From the NCBI GenBank assembly GCA_905221605.1, contig CAJNDS010002470.1:123501-187500 (forward strand): a DNA stretch of 64,000 bases. Reading direction: 5' to 3'. Within the stretch, counting starts at the first letter, position 1. The number at the start of each line of letters is the position of its first letter. The notes beneath the pieces are model-generated. The model ran no database searches and was not told the DNA's origin. It worked only from the letters and a program-made list of their open reading frames with translations. Below, one piece after another: positions 8,680 through 18,394 of this stretch. This DNA comes from Symbiodinium natans. Lineage: Eukaryota > Sar > Dinophyceae > Suessiales > Symbiodiniaceae. A program made the position numbers and the translations under genes.

Positions 8680-11055
8680 GCTCTGCATGACGACGTGGTC
8701 AGCTTCAATGCCAGCATCAGCAGCTGCACCAAAGCTACGGAGTGGTGGCTGGCTGTGCAGCTGCAGTTGCTGGGCTGTTCAGTCGTATCTTTGCTTTCTT
8801 GTTTTTCTTTGTATTTGGGCTCCGTTTGTGTGAGAACATCTCTATGAAGCATACATGCCACTACAAGTATTATTGATGAACAACCTAGGTCAAGAATGCC
8901 CACCACCAGGGTAGAAGCGACGGTCGCAACTTGACTTCGCAGAAAGGAGCAGAGAGCATCGCAAGCTTTAGGTTTAGGCTTTATGGTTTGAGTTTAGGGT
9001 CTAGGGGTTTGGGTTCAGAGTTTAGGATTTAGATCCTCTGATCCTCTTTGAGTATATGCCTTTATGAGTATATGCCCCGTTGCATTCTGGGGAATTTCTT
9101 TGGGTTTGGCCTAAGGTTCCCTAAACCCTGCAACCCTAAATCCCTAAACCCTGAACCCTAAACCCTGAACCCTAAACCCTAAACCCTAAACCCTAAACCC
9201 TAAAGCCCTGAACCCTAAACCCTGAACCCTAAAACCCTAACCCTTGAACCCTAAACCCTAAACCCTAAACCCTAAAGCCCTGAACCCTAAACCCTGAACC
9301 CTAAAACCCTAACCCTTGAACCCTAAACCCTAAACCCTAAACCCTAAACCCTGAACCCTAAAGCACTAAACCCTCAGCCCGATGCACATCAAAGGTCAGC
9401 CACACCGCGTGCCTCATCGCCTGGCAGGAATCTTGTTTGGTTCCCTACGTTAGGAAGGGTTTTGGGTCGAGGGGTGTTAATGTACCCTACTACCCCCTCA
9501 ACCCTAAACCCTTCCTACGTCTAAACCTTATAAACCCTAAACCCTAAATCTTCTAAACCCTAAACCCTAAACCTACACCTCCAACCATGTTGGAGACTTC
9601 CCACCGCCAGAAGTCGACTCACTGATGCCTAAAGGGCCGGTGAGGGTTAAGAGGGTTAGGGTTTAGGGATTAGGTTTTAGGGTTTAGGGTTTCGGGTTTC
9701 ACGATCATTTTGGGGTTCCTGCCCTTCAGCAGCGCCGGGCTAGGGCCGCGAAACCCTCAAACCCTGAAACTCTCAAACGCTCGAACCCTCACACCCTGAA
9801 GCCCTGAAGCCCTGAAACCCAAACCAAACCCTCAAACCCCTCAAGCTCTACCCCCAAGAATTCAAACCCCCAAAACTCCTCAACAACCCTCAACCACCCT
9901 CAAAAACCCTCCAACACCCTCAGAATCCTTCAAACACCGCCAAAACCCACCCTCAGCAACCTTCTAAACCCTCCAAACCTCCCCGCCCCCAGCCAAACCT
10001 CAACAACCTTCCGAACCCCCCCCCGCCCCCCAAGAAAAAAAGCCCTCAAAAACCCCTCAACAAAAGACCCCTCCCAAACAAAAAAAACCCATCACATGGG
10101 ATCCCAGTCCGGCGGCCAGTGGCGCAGGGCACAGCGCCTCCTTTCCGCGATGCCTTCGGCGCACGTCGAGCCGAACGCGGTCACCTTCAACGCTGCCTGG
10201 AGGTTCCTCGAGTAGGGGTTGGGGTTTGGGGTTTGGGGTTTGGGGTTTGGGGTTTAGGGTTTAGGGTTTAGGGTTTAGGGTTTAGGAGGGTTTAGGAGGG
10301 TTTAGGAGGGTTTAGGAGGGTTTAGGACGGTTTAGGACGGTTTAGGACGGTTTAGGGTTTAGGGTTTAGGATTTAGCGTTTAGGGTCTAGGGTGTAGGGT
10401 TTAGGGGGGTTTAGGGTACTTCTAAGTAGGGTTAATACAAGTAGGGAATCATGGTTAGAACCTTAGTTAGGGTACTTCCTTCCCTACTTCTAGGTACCCG
10501 TGAACCTTCAAGTAGTGGTACCTTGGGAGATTGTCCACATCCCTTATCCCCGGTTCTTAGTAGGGAATGAGGAAGTTGTTGGGGCCCTATATATGCGCTT
10601 TACGGGAGCAGTTTTAAGGGGGCGTAGGATTTAGGATTGATTTCTTTCTTTTTTCATGCTGCTTTGGCGAGTTTTGTAATACTGGTAGTCAGAGGTTTAG
10701 GGTTAGGATTTTTTTTTGGAGGGCAGAGCGGCAACTGAGGCTAGCATAGGCGCCAGCGGCGGTGGAGGCGCAGTCCTAGAATCCACCATGGCAGTCTTTT
10801 CTAGATGATCCACCATGGCAGTCTTTTCTAGATGAACGGAGTTTCTGAGAGCAGGCCTGTGAAACCCTAAACCCTGAACCCTAAACCCTAAACCCTAAAC
10901 CCCAAAACCCTCAACCCTAAAACCCTAAACCCTAAACCCCTAAGCTTCTAAGAAGCAGGTGGTTGGCTGCATTCGGTGCAGATGCTTTCCGAGATGGCCG
11001 CGGCGGGGGTAAGTGTCAACGTCATCAGCACCGGTACAGCTCTTGCGACATACCA
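8680..11055 (+). CDS. PPR gene A, exons 1-6
   Basis: Exon 1 encodes [13 protein letters not shown] and runs to the LAVQLQ segment. Exon 2 gives [11 protein letters not shown] and exon 3 [11 protein letters not shown]. Exon 4 opens [12 protein letters not shown] and ends at TFN. Exon 5 is only 28 bases (ASIGASGG). Exon 6 supplies [11 protein letters not shown] and ends in ATYQ. Each fragment alone is too short to call, but every join restores motif length. Intron 4 opens with family B sequence (GCTGCCTGGAGGTTC), so the mobile element forms the donor end there. Confidence 0.75.
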
Positions 11056-11606
11056 GAAGCTCAGTAAAGCAAACATGTTTAGGGTTTAGGGTTTAGGGTT
11101 TAGGGTTTAGGGTTTAGGGTTTAGGGTTTAGGGTAAAACATAAATGTTCAGCAAGATACTTTCTAAAGACTTTAAATTTGGATGGGCTTAGGGTTTGGGT
11201 TGGCAGTGCCATCTCTTTGGCATCCCTATGTGATCATGATGAACTTGCGAAAATACCCATTCCATCAAAACGGGCCCTTGTTGTGTTTCTACAACAAGGG
11301 TTTTGGCGTCCAGGGTAGGGTTGGGTTTAGTGTTGTGTTTATGGGTTGCGTGTGTGTTTCTTTGCACAAACCCTAAACCGTAAAACCTAAACCCTAAAAC
11401 CCTAAAACCCTAAAACCCAAAACCCTAAACCCTAAACCCTAAACCTAAACCCCCCAACCACCAAACCCCCCTGCTATCCCGAGTTGCTCGAGTGAGGAAG
11501 CAGGGCCGCTGGCAGGAGGCACTTCGCCTCTTTGTGGGCATGGCGCTTGGAGGCACGGGGAACTGGGCAAGTAGTGGTTGAGGGTTTCGGGTTTAGGGTT
11601 GAGGCT

Positions 11607-11652
<46 letters not shown>

Positions 11653-14600
11653 GGTTGGATAACAACCCCAACTAGGGTCTCTTTTAAGGATAATGTTAAG
11701 GGCGTTTCCGATATTTGAAAAAGGAACTCCTAACACATACCCCCTGATAAACGGATCCCCTCGTAGCAAGGACCCCAATACGGTACGCTGACTTTCGGAA
11801 ACCCCACAACTGGCCCATAACTCTTCTGTATGCCCTAAAACCTATGCCCCAAAGCCTAACTCCCTAAACCCTAAACCCTAAACCCTAAACCCTAAACCCT
11901 AAACCCTAAACCCTAAACCCTAAACCCTAAACCCTAAACCCTAAACCCTAAACCCTAAACCCCAAACCCTAAACCCTAACCCTCCAGGGCTTCAGAAAGA
12001 CCGGATCTGCTTCAACTCCACCGTGAGCGCCTGCGCGAAAGCTGGGGAGTGGTGCAGGGCTCAGGAGCTGCTTGGTTGCTGCTACTGCTTAGGGTTTAGG
12101 GTTTAGGGTTTAGGGTTTAGGGTTTAGGGTTTAGGGTTTAGGGTTTGGGGTTTGGGGTTTGGGGTTTGGGGTTTAGGGCTTTTGGGGTTTTAGGGGTTTT
12201 AGGGTTTAGGGTTAAGGATTGAGGGCTCGGGGTTTAGGGCTTAGGGTTTAGGAGGTCTAGGATCAATTTGCTTGTTTGCTTCTTCTGGTCTCCTTTGTCC
12301 GGTGGTACCCTCTACCTTTTTTGTTTGTTTATGGTTTCCCTTATCAAATAACCAACCCCAAAAAGGGTGCCCTCATCATAATATGTGTACTGGGCTACCA
12401 TGTACACGAAGCCGAGGCTGCTCTCCCTCATGCTCCGCTCCGGCATCGAGGCGAACCCAATCAGCTTCAATGCCGGGCTCAGCGTCTGTGAGAAGGCGGG
12501 GGAGTGGTATCTAGGCGCGACCTTTGGTTATATCACCCTACTTCTACTAGGACCCAGAGTGGGCCCCATATGCCACTTTTTCGGGTATTTCCCTTTTTGT
12601 ATTCCCAGGTTGCTCCGGACTCTGGTTTAAGGGCTTAGAGTAGTCTTGGGATCAAAGTTTTTGGACTGATTTTCAGAGGGCTCCCCGAACCCTAAACCCT
12701 AAACCCTAAACCCTAGACCCTAAACCCCAAACCCACTAAACCCACTAAACCCTAACCCCAAACCCTAAACCCTAAACCAGACAACCCAGGTATGAAGCCC
12801 TGCAGCTGCTGGCGCTCGCGTCGCGGAAGGCGGTGGAGGCCAACATCATCAGCTACAACACCTGCATCAGTGCCTGTGAGAAAGGCCGTGGGTCTGATTT
12901 CGGAGCGTCCCAAAAAAGGGTTTAGGGTTTAGGGCTCAGGGCTTCAAAGCCAACGAACAGGAGGCTGCTGGCAGATGGCGCTGCACCTCCTTGCGGAGAT
13001 GACGGCTGTCCGGCTGACAAGGGATGGGATCAGCTTCAATGCTGCCATCGCCGCCTGTGGGCGAGCCTAGGACTCCCCAGTGGTCTCCTATGTTCCCGCC
13101 CTTTTTTTGGTGTTGTTTTATAACACTAAACCTAGGCCACCTTCTTTAGGGTCTACAAGGCGTATTCGTTTAGAGTTTGGGGTTCAGGGTTTCTTGGGAA
13201 CTGAGGAGCCAGGCAGTGGCAGCAGGCGCTCCAGATCCTGTCGGACAGTGGGGGTCTTCACGGGGTTTAGGGTTTAGGGTTTAGGGTTTAGGGTTTAGGG
13301 TTTAGGGTGTTTCCCAAAACAGGCTTCAGGGTGCCGTTTTGGGGGATCCCTGAAATGAGGATCTGCATCTGGGGGGACAGATTATGGGTAAGCCTTTTTG
13401 GGGAAATGCACATGCTGGCTGTTCAGCTGCTGGAGGGTTCCCCAGCACAAGCCTCGTAAACCCCCGTAAGCTCCACAAGCCTGAGCCCCCAAACCCTAAA
13501 CCCTAAACCCTAAACCCTAAACCCTAAACCCTAAACCCTAAACCCTAAACCCTAAACCCTAAACCCTAAACCCTAAACCCTAAACCCTAAACCCTAAACC
13601 CTAAAACCTAACCCCTAAACCCTAAACCCTAAACCCTAAACCCTAAACCCTAAACCCTAACCCCTAAACCCTAAACCCTAAACCCTAAACCCTAAACCCT
13701 AAACCCTAAACCCTAAACCCTAAACCCTAAACCCTAAACCCTAAACCCTAAACCCTAAACCCTAAACCCTAAACCCTAAACCCTAAACCATAAACCATAA
13801 ACCCTAAACCCTAAACCCTAAACCCTAAACCCTAAACCCTAAACCCTAAACCCTAAACCCTAAACCCTAAACCCTAAACCCTAAACATAAGCTCCAATGT
13901 GAGCCCCTAAACCCCTAAGCTGCAAAAAGGACGGAACACCTAAACCCTCTCAACCCCTAGACCCCTAATCCCAAAATGCCCCTCAACCCTATACCCTAAA
14001 CCCTAGCCCTTCTAAACTAGTCCAGGACATGCCCGCAGCCAGAGTTGCCAGAGATCTGGTGAGTTTCCGGGCTTCTGTTAAGTCTTTTTTTAATTCAATT
14101 TTTGTGGGCGGGATTATAGGGTTCGGGGTTTAGGGTACCCCTTCTGGGGGAGTTCCGATAGGCTCAGAGTTTGTTGGGGGTATATTCGGGGCACCCCCCC
14201 AATGTTGGAAATCCCCAAACCTTGCGCGTCGCAATAATACGGTTCAGGGTTTGGGGTTTGGCGGGCTTCAGGGTATAGGTTCCAGGGGTCATTGCTGTAA
14301 ATGCCAGGATTTCCTCATTACGGTAACCATAGGGTTCAAGGTTTAGGGCTTTTCGGGTTTAGGGTTTGGGGTTTCGGGTTTAGGAGAAGTTGCGGGTTTC
14401 CTTCCTACGTCAACTTACAAAAACTTATAGGGTTCTTAAGGGAGGGGGTTCAAGGGGGGCCATGCCCCCTCGCCGTTAAGAACCCTAAACCCTAAACCCT
14501 AGACCCTAAATCCTAAACCCTAAACCCTAACCCCAAACCCTAAGCCCTAAACCCTAAACCCTCCCTGAACAAAAGCTTCCTGAACAGCCTCCCAGGCTTC

Positions 14601-16812
14601 AACGCCGGTATCGCTGCCGGGCACTGGGCTCATGCTCTTCAGTTCCTTGGGCTTAGGAGTGTTAGGCCCCACACCCTGAAACCCAAACCCTAACCCTAAA
14701 ACCCACACCCTAAACCCCAAACCCTAAACCCTAAACCCTAAACCCCAAACCCTAAACCCCAAACCCTACACCCCAAACCCGAAACCTCAGTTCAGAACCT
14801 GTCTGAGGCTACTCGAGGAGCTTGCGGCTGCGCAACTGTCACTCGGACATTTGGAGGTGTTGCATCTTTTCCTCAGCGGGTTCAGGGTTTCGGGTTTAGG
14901 GTTTAGGATGTAGGGTTTAGGGTTTAGGATTTATATAGGGTTTCGGGTTTAGGGTTTAGGATTTAGGGTTTAGGGTTTAGGGTTTAGGATTTAGGGTTTA
15001 GGGTTTAAGGCACGCCCAGAGGATATTTAGATCTTCCCTTCTTGGGTTCAAGAGGAGCGCATTTTGGCACTCTTTTTTCAGAGGGCTTCAAGGGGCCAAC
15101 CCAAGTTTCCCTCATTGGGTGTGAGAGAGATCTAAGGGTTTAGAGTTTAGGGTTAGGGTTTAGAGTTTAGGGTTTAGGGTTCCCAGACCCCAGACCCTGA
15201 AACTCAACCCTGCCGGCTTAGGTCAGCGGATGCCGTCAGCTGCACCGCCAGCATCAGCGCCTGCGAGAAGCGCTGGGAGGCAAGGCAGTTGGGGGGTTTA
15301 GGGGCTCAGGAGATTTTCACTCAGGGCCCCCGTATGAGTAGAATGTGGAGTATTGCACCCTTATCGCCCCACCCCTCAAAATCTTCGTTGTTTTTGCATG
15401 AACATCTTTTTCGGTTCATGCACAGCACGGAACATGAAAATCAGAGGGTCCAGGATGAGTTTTTGAGGGTGAGCAGGCTGCGCCCTGAAGGTGGCGTTGC
15501 ACCTGCTTTCGGAGATGCCTGCGATGCAAGTGCAACTGGGATCGGCAAGTTTCAATGCCTCCATCAGTAGCTGCGGCGCAGGAGGACTGCCTTTCTAAGC
15601 CTCGAGCTCCGGAGTTTTTTTCCTGGACGCCCCCCAACATCCCAAACCCTAAAACCCAAACCCTAAACCTTAAGCCCTTCTTCCATCTGCGGCTTGGGGT
15701 TTTAAGTGTCGGGTGGGAGTGAAGGACATTGGCAAACGGCCCTCCGGCTGTTCCAAGAGATGCAGGAGCTTCGGATGGAGCTTTCCGTGGTGACCTTCGG
15801 GAACTCCATCAGCGCTTGTGCCAAAGCTGGCCAGTGGCAGATGGCTCTGCAGGTGCTTGCTGACATGGGCCCTGCCAGAGTCCAGGCAAGTGCGGTGGTC
15901 TTCGGGGCCGCCATCTCGGCTTGTGAGGCAGCCAGGTGTTGGCAGCTTGCGCTTCAGCTGTTTGCTGAGCTGCATCTCATGGGGGTGGAAGCTAGCGCCG
16001 TCACCTGCAATGCAGCGCTGTCTGCCTGTGCGGAATGTGGAGAGTGGCAGCAGGCTTGGTATTTGCTCCAAGAGATGCAGAGCAATACGATTGAAGCAGA
16101 CCGAATCAGCTTCAATGCCACCATCAATGCATGTGGGAGGCAGGGACGGTGGCCGCTGGCATTGAGCCTGCTGTTTCAGATGCTGGCGAACCAAGTCGCT
16201 CCGGACAGCATCAGCTGCAATGCCGGCATCAGTTCATGCGAGAGAGGCAAGTCCCATGGTTTTTGTGACATGTATCAGACAGCCACAACCACAAAACCCA
16301 AGACTCTGAACCTTATATAGACCCTCTAAACTTCAAACCTGAAGCCCTAAAGCCTGAAACCCTAGACCACAAGCGCCCGAAGCAGTGTCCTGCGAAGGGG
16401 GGCAGTGGCAGATGGCGCTTCGACTGCTGGCCCACCTTCCGGCCTTACGAATTCATGGGGACGTTGGCACTTGCTACGTCGCGGCGGAGGCTTTAGAGGC
16501 TCGGCGAAATATGGTGGCTTCCGAAATGAGGGTACCGGATGGGGGGGTCCTTATCATAAGGTGGTGCGGGAAGCCAATGCCTCGCTGAGACGTCTTAAAC
16601 CCCGAACCCCAAACTCCAAACCTCTAGCCGAGACCTTTCAGGGTTTAGGCTTTAGGGTTTAGGGTTTAGTGTTTCGGGGTCAACGCAAGGAACATGCAGG
16701 GCAGTGGCAGCTAATGCCGTGGCTCTTGGCCAGTGTGCCGGCGGAGGGCTTGGCCCACAATCTCAGCGAGGATGCCGCTGCATGGAGCAAAAAGGGCAGG
16801 TCGGGGGTCTGA
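8680..16812 (+). CDS. PPR gene A, 20 exons, 5' end not found
   Basis: Exons: 8680-8765, 8889-8925, 9395-9427, 10108-10191, 10740-10767, 10959-11055, 11497-11552, 11988-12066, 12417-12506, 12790-12884, 12961-13062, 13206-13243, 14026-14062, 14596-14641, 14808-14837, 15222-15271, 15477-15584, 15725-16246, 16398-16505, 16700-16812. Joined, they give 1839 bases in one frame (612 residues) ending in TGA. They form a chain of about 17 pentatricopeptide motifs of the type [33 protein letters not shown]. PPR proteins are helical-repeat RNA binders, usually acting on mitochondrial or plastid transcripts. No DYW, E or SMR domain is visible after the last motif. Donors are 5 GT, 8 GC and 6 GA; acceptors are AG|G except AG|T at 10108. 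The start codon and any targeting peptide are missing. PPR identity is very strong; individual junctions are inferred from frame and motif spacing. Confidence 0.85.
9446..9520. repeat. imperfect palindrome in gene A intron 3
   Basis: CTACGTTAGGAAGGGTTTTGGG faces TAAACCCTTCCTACGT, with arms of about 33 bp and a short loop. Small foldback or MITE-like, lying in the 680-base intron 9428-10107 among degenerate CCCTAAA words. Confidence 0.6.
10195..10516. mobile_element. family B element with internal telomere-like array, in gene A intron 4
   Basis: The left end CTGGAGGTTCCTCGAGTAGGG continues into about 190 bases of TTTGGGG, TTTAGGG, TTTAGGAGGG and TTTAGGACGG units. The right half has the usual family B interior and the end GTACCCGTGAACCTTCAAGTAG. 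The left end coincides with the intron donor. Confidence 0.7.
11497..15584 (+). CDS. PPR gene A, exons 7-17
   Basis: Eleven exons of 30-108 bases. Examples of restored text: exon 9 ends AGE-W and exon 10 continues YEALQLL; exon 13 ends ARDLV and exon 14 resumes SFNAGIAAG; exon 15 (30 bases) gives [10 protein letters not shown] and exon 16 continues [16 protein letters not shown]. Exon 14 lacks about four residues of the usual ACEKAGQW segment, the one motif clearly shortened. The intron at 13244-14025 is mostly CCCTAAA repeats. Confidence 0.8.
11700..11807. mobile_element. MITE-like element, family G, in gene A intron 7
   Basis: Starts GGGCGTTTCCGATATTTG and ends in the inverse ACTTTCGGAAACCCC. 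Internal GGATCC and GGACCCC(AATACGGTACG) blocks are shared with other family G copies. Flanked by TTGAGGG (11590-11660) and CCCTAAA (11862-11985) arrays in the same intron. Confidence 0.65.
12089..12260. repeat. TTTAGGG/TTTGGGG array in gene A intron 8
   Basis: The intron (12067-12416) consists of this array followed by the family D element, with little other sequence. Confidence 0.9.
12295..12400. mobile_element. MITE-like element, family D, in gene A intron 8
   Basis: TCCGGTGGTACCCTCTACC at the left and GTGTACTGGGCTACCA at the right, with the same interior (GGTTTCCCTTATCAAATAACC) as the copy at 46500. It ends about 16 bases before exon 9. Confidence 0.65.
12546..12627. mobile_element. MITE-like element, family J, in gene A intron 9
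   Basis: CTAGGACCCAGAGTGGGC at the left and CCCAGGTTGCTCCGGACTCTGG at the right. Related sequence lies at 39569-39613, 46084-46127, 56489-56606 and 61256-61358. The family is loosely defined. Confidence 0.4.
13262..13895. repeat. telomere-like array filling gene A intron 12
   Basis: A short TTTAGGG block (13262-13312) and, after a unique spacer, about 400 bases of nearly pure CCCTAAA (13490-13886). It occupies most of the 782-base GA-AG intron. Confidence 0.95.
14146..14217. mobile_element. family G-like element in gene A intron 13
   Basis: GGGGGAGTTCCGATAGG at the left and GTTGGAAATCCCC at the right, about 72 bp. Diverged from the other copies. The rest of the intron (14063-14595) has TTTAGGG words and a CCCTAAA block at 14483-14565. 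Confidence 0.4.
14685..15195. repeat. telomere-like words in gene A introns 14 and 15
   Basis: CCCTAAA/CCCCAAA at 14685-14790 (intron 14) and TTTAGGG/TTTCGGG at 14880-15008 plus 15130-15185 (intron 15). Exon 15 lies between them. Confidence 0.9.
15725..16246 (+). CDS. PPR gene A, exon 18, five motifs without an intron
   Basis: The largest exon, 522 bases. It encodes consecutive motifs recognisable from [60 protein letters not shown] and [20 protein letters not shown], ending in ISSCERG. It is followed by GCAAGT, a GC donor. The opposite strand is also open for 174 codons here, but that is a shadow of the repeat codons. This is the clearest coding sequence in the window. Confidence 0.95.
16398..16812 (+). 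CDS. PPR gene A, last two exons
   Basis: Exon 19 reads [18 protein letters not shown] and then departs from the motif ([15 protein letters not shown]). A GA donor at 16506 is followed by a partial family G element (16514-16566) inside the intron. Exon 20 resumes [14 protein letters not shown] and ends at TGA (16810-16812). The same frame stays open past that stop for about 33 codons (HGARNTLVDKTKRHAKRR region), so the true C-terminus might lie further on. Confidence 0.75.
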
Positions 16813-16983
16813 GTGCAAATCGCCAGGCACGGTGCACGGAACACCCTGGTGGACAAGACAAAGCGCCACGCGAAACGTCGTCAAGAAGCCCAAGCAATTG
16901 ACTTAGGGTTGGGGGTTTTGTGTTAAGGGTTCCGGTTTTAGAGTTTAATGTGTATTTTGTATCTCATATTGAGAAGGCAGACC

Positions 16984-17124
16984 GGTCGCTTGTGCCCGCT
17001 TTAGGCTGGTCAGTTGTGCCCGCCTTAGGCGGGTCACTTGTGCCCGCGTACGTGCCTCAAATCACAGCAGGGCCGCACGTCGGGCCACCTCCCGCCAAAA
17101 CGCAGACCTGTCACTTGTGCCCAC
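16984..17124. repeat. four copies of a GTCACTTGTGCCC motif
   Basis: GGTCGCTTGTGCCCGC (16984), GGTCAGTTGTGCCCGCC (17008), GGTCACTTGTGCCCGC (17032) and CTGTCACTTGTGCCCAC (17108); the first three are spaced by 24 bases. The reverse complement recurs at 18270-18377, so the two sets bracket the C-rich repeats between them. Confidence 0.85.
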
Positions 17125-17725
17125 CTGTCGGTCTTCCGTGCAGGCGCATTGGTCAACAACAGTCGTTTTTATGCCCCTCGAAACCCGAACCCTGAACCCA
17201 GAAGGAACTGACCCGAGGCCTTGTGTGGAAAGCTTCCCTTGGGTCAGATGCCTGTAAACACCCAGCCCCCCCTTCCCCCTTCCCCCTCCACCCCCTCCCA
17301 AGCACTCCGGCTGACCGTGCAGGGCGCATCGGGCAACAACAGTCGTTTTTATGCCCCTCCAAACCCGAACCCTGGACCCAGAAACAACTGACCTGAGGCC
17401 TTGCGTGGAAGGCCCCCCTTGGGTCAGATGTCTGTAGACGCCCAGCCCGCCCAAGCCCCCCCTCCCCCCCCTTCCCCCTCCACCCCCTCCCAAGCACTGC
17501 GGCTGACCGTGCAGGGCGCATTGGTCAACAACAGTCGTTTTTTTGCCCCTCGAAAGCCTGGACCCAGAAACAAACTGACCTGAGGCCCCCCTTGGGTCAG
17601 ATGTCTGTAGACGCCCAGCCCGCCCAACCCCCCCCTCCCCCCCCTTCCCCCTCCACCCCCTCCCAAGCACTGCGGCTGAGCGTGCAGGGCGCGTTGGTCA
17701 ACAACAGTCGTTTTTGCCCCTCGAA
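17125..17725. repeat. about 180-bp tandem repeat
   Basis: Four units, each with GCAGGGCGCATTGGTCAACAACAGTCG (17145, 17322, 17512, 17685), a TGGGTCAGATG(C/T)CTGTA block and a C/T-only stretch. Long opposite-strand reading frames here follow the repeat and are not genes. Confidence 0.9.
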
Positions 17726-17744
17726 ACCCCCCCCCCCTCCCCTC

Positions 17745-18260
17745 ACCCGTTTCCAGGGCGGGTGACTGGGTGTGGTGTGTGGCGTCAAACAAGCTTATTC
17801 TTATCCCCCCCCCCTTCCCCCTCCCCCCGTTGCAGGGCGGGTGACTGGATGCGGTTGTGTTGAGCGCGTCAAACAAGCTTATTCTTGTCCCCCCCCTCCA
17901 CCCCCCTCCCCCCTCCCTCACCCGTTAGGACTGGATGTGGTTGACTGGATGTGGTTGTGTTGCCCCCCCTCCCCCCTCCCCTCACCCGTTTCCAGGGCGG
18001 GTGACTGGGTGTGGTGTGTGGCGTCAAACAAGCCCCCCCCCCTCCCCCCCCCCCCTCCCCCCCCCCCGCCCGTTGCAGGGCGGGTGACTGGATGTGGTTG
18101 TGTTGAGCGCGTCAAACAAGCTTATTCTTGTCCCCCCCCCCCCTCCCCCCCCCTCCCCCCTCCTCACCCGTTGGGACTGGATGTGGTTGACTGGATGTGG
18201 TTGTGTTGACCGCCTCAAACAAGCTTATTCTTATCCCCCCCCCCCCCCCCCCTCCACCCC
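17745..18260. repeat. about 245-bp higher-order tandem repeat
   Basis: Two units, each containing CCAGGGCGGGTGACTGGGTGTGG, GCGTCAAACAAGCTTATTCTT, GTTGCAGGGCGGGTGACTGG and GACTGGATGTGGTTGACTGG blocks separated by C/T tracts. The plus strand is strongly C-rich across 17.2-18.25 kb. Confidence 0.85.
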
Positions 18261-18269
18261 CCCAGAAAC

Positions 18270-18377
18270 GTGGGCACAAGTGACGGGGTACGTGGGCACA
18301 AGTGACGGGGTACGTGGGCGCAAGTGACCCGAACCCGCGTGGGCACAAGTGACCGCGATCGTGTGGGCACAAGTGAC
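18270..18377. repeat. five copies of GTGGGCACAAGTGAC
   Basis: Copies at 18270, 18292, 18314 (one base changed), 18339 and 18363, period 22-25. They are the reverse complement of the motif at 16984-17124. Confidence 0.9.
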
Positions 18378-18394
18378 GGGGCTGCCTATTGAGA

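Noticed and set aside
15670-16194. 174-codon open frame on the minus strand over the large PPR exon
   Set aside because: Shadow of the repeated PPR codons on the plus strand; its translation has no family resemblance.
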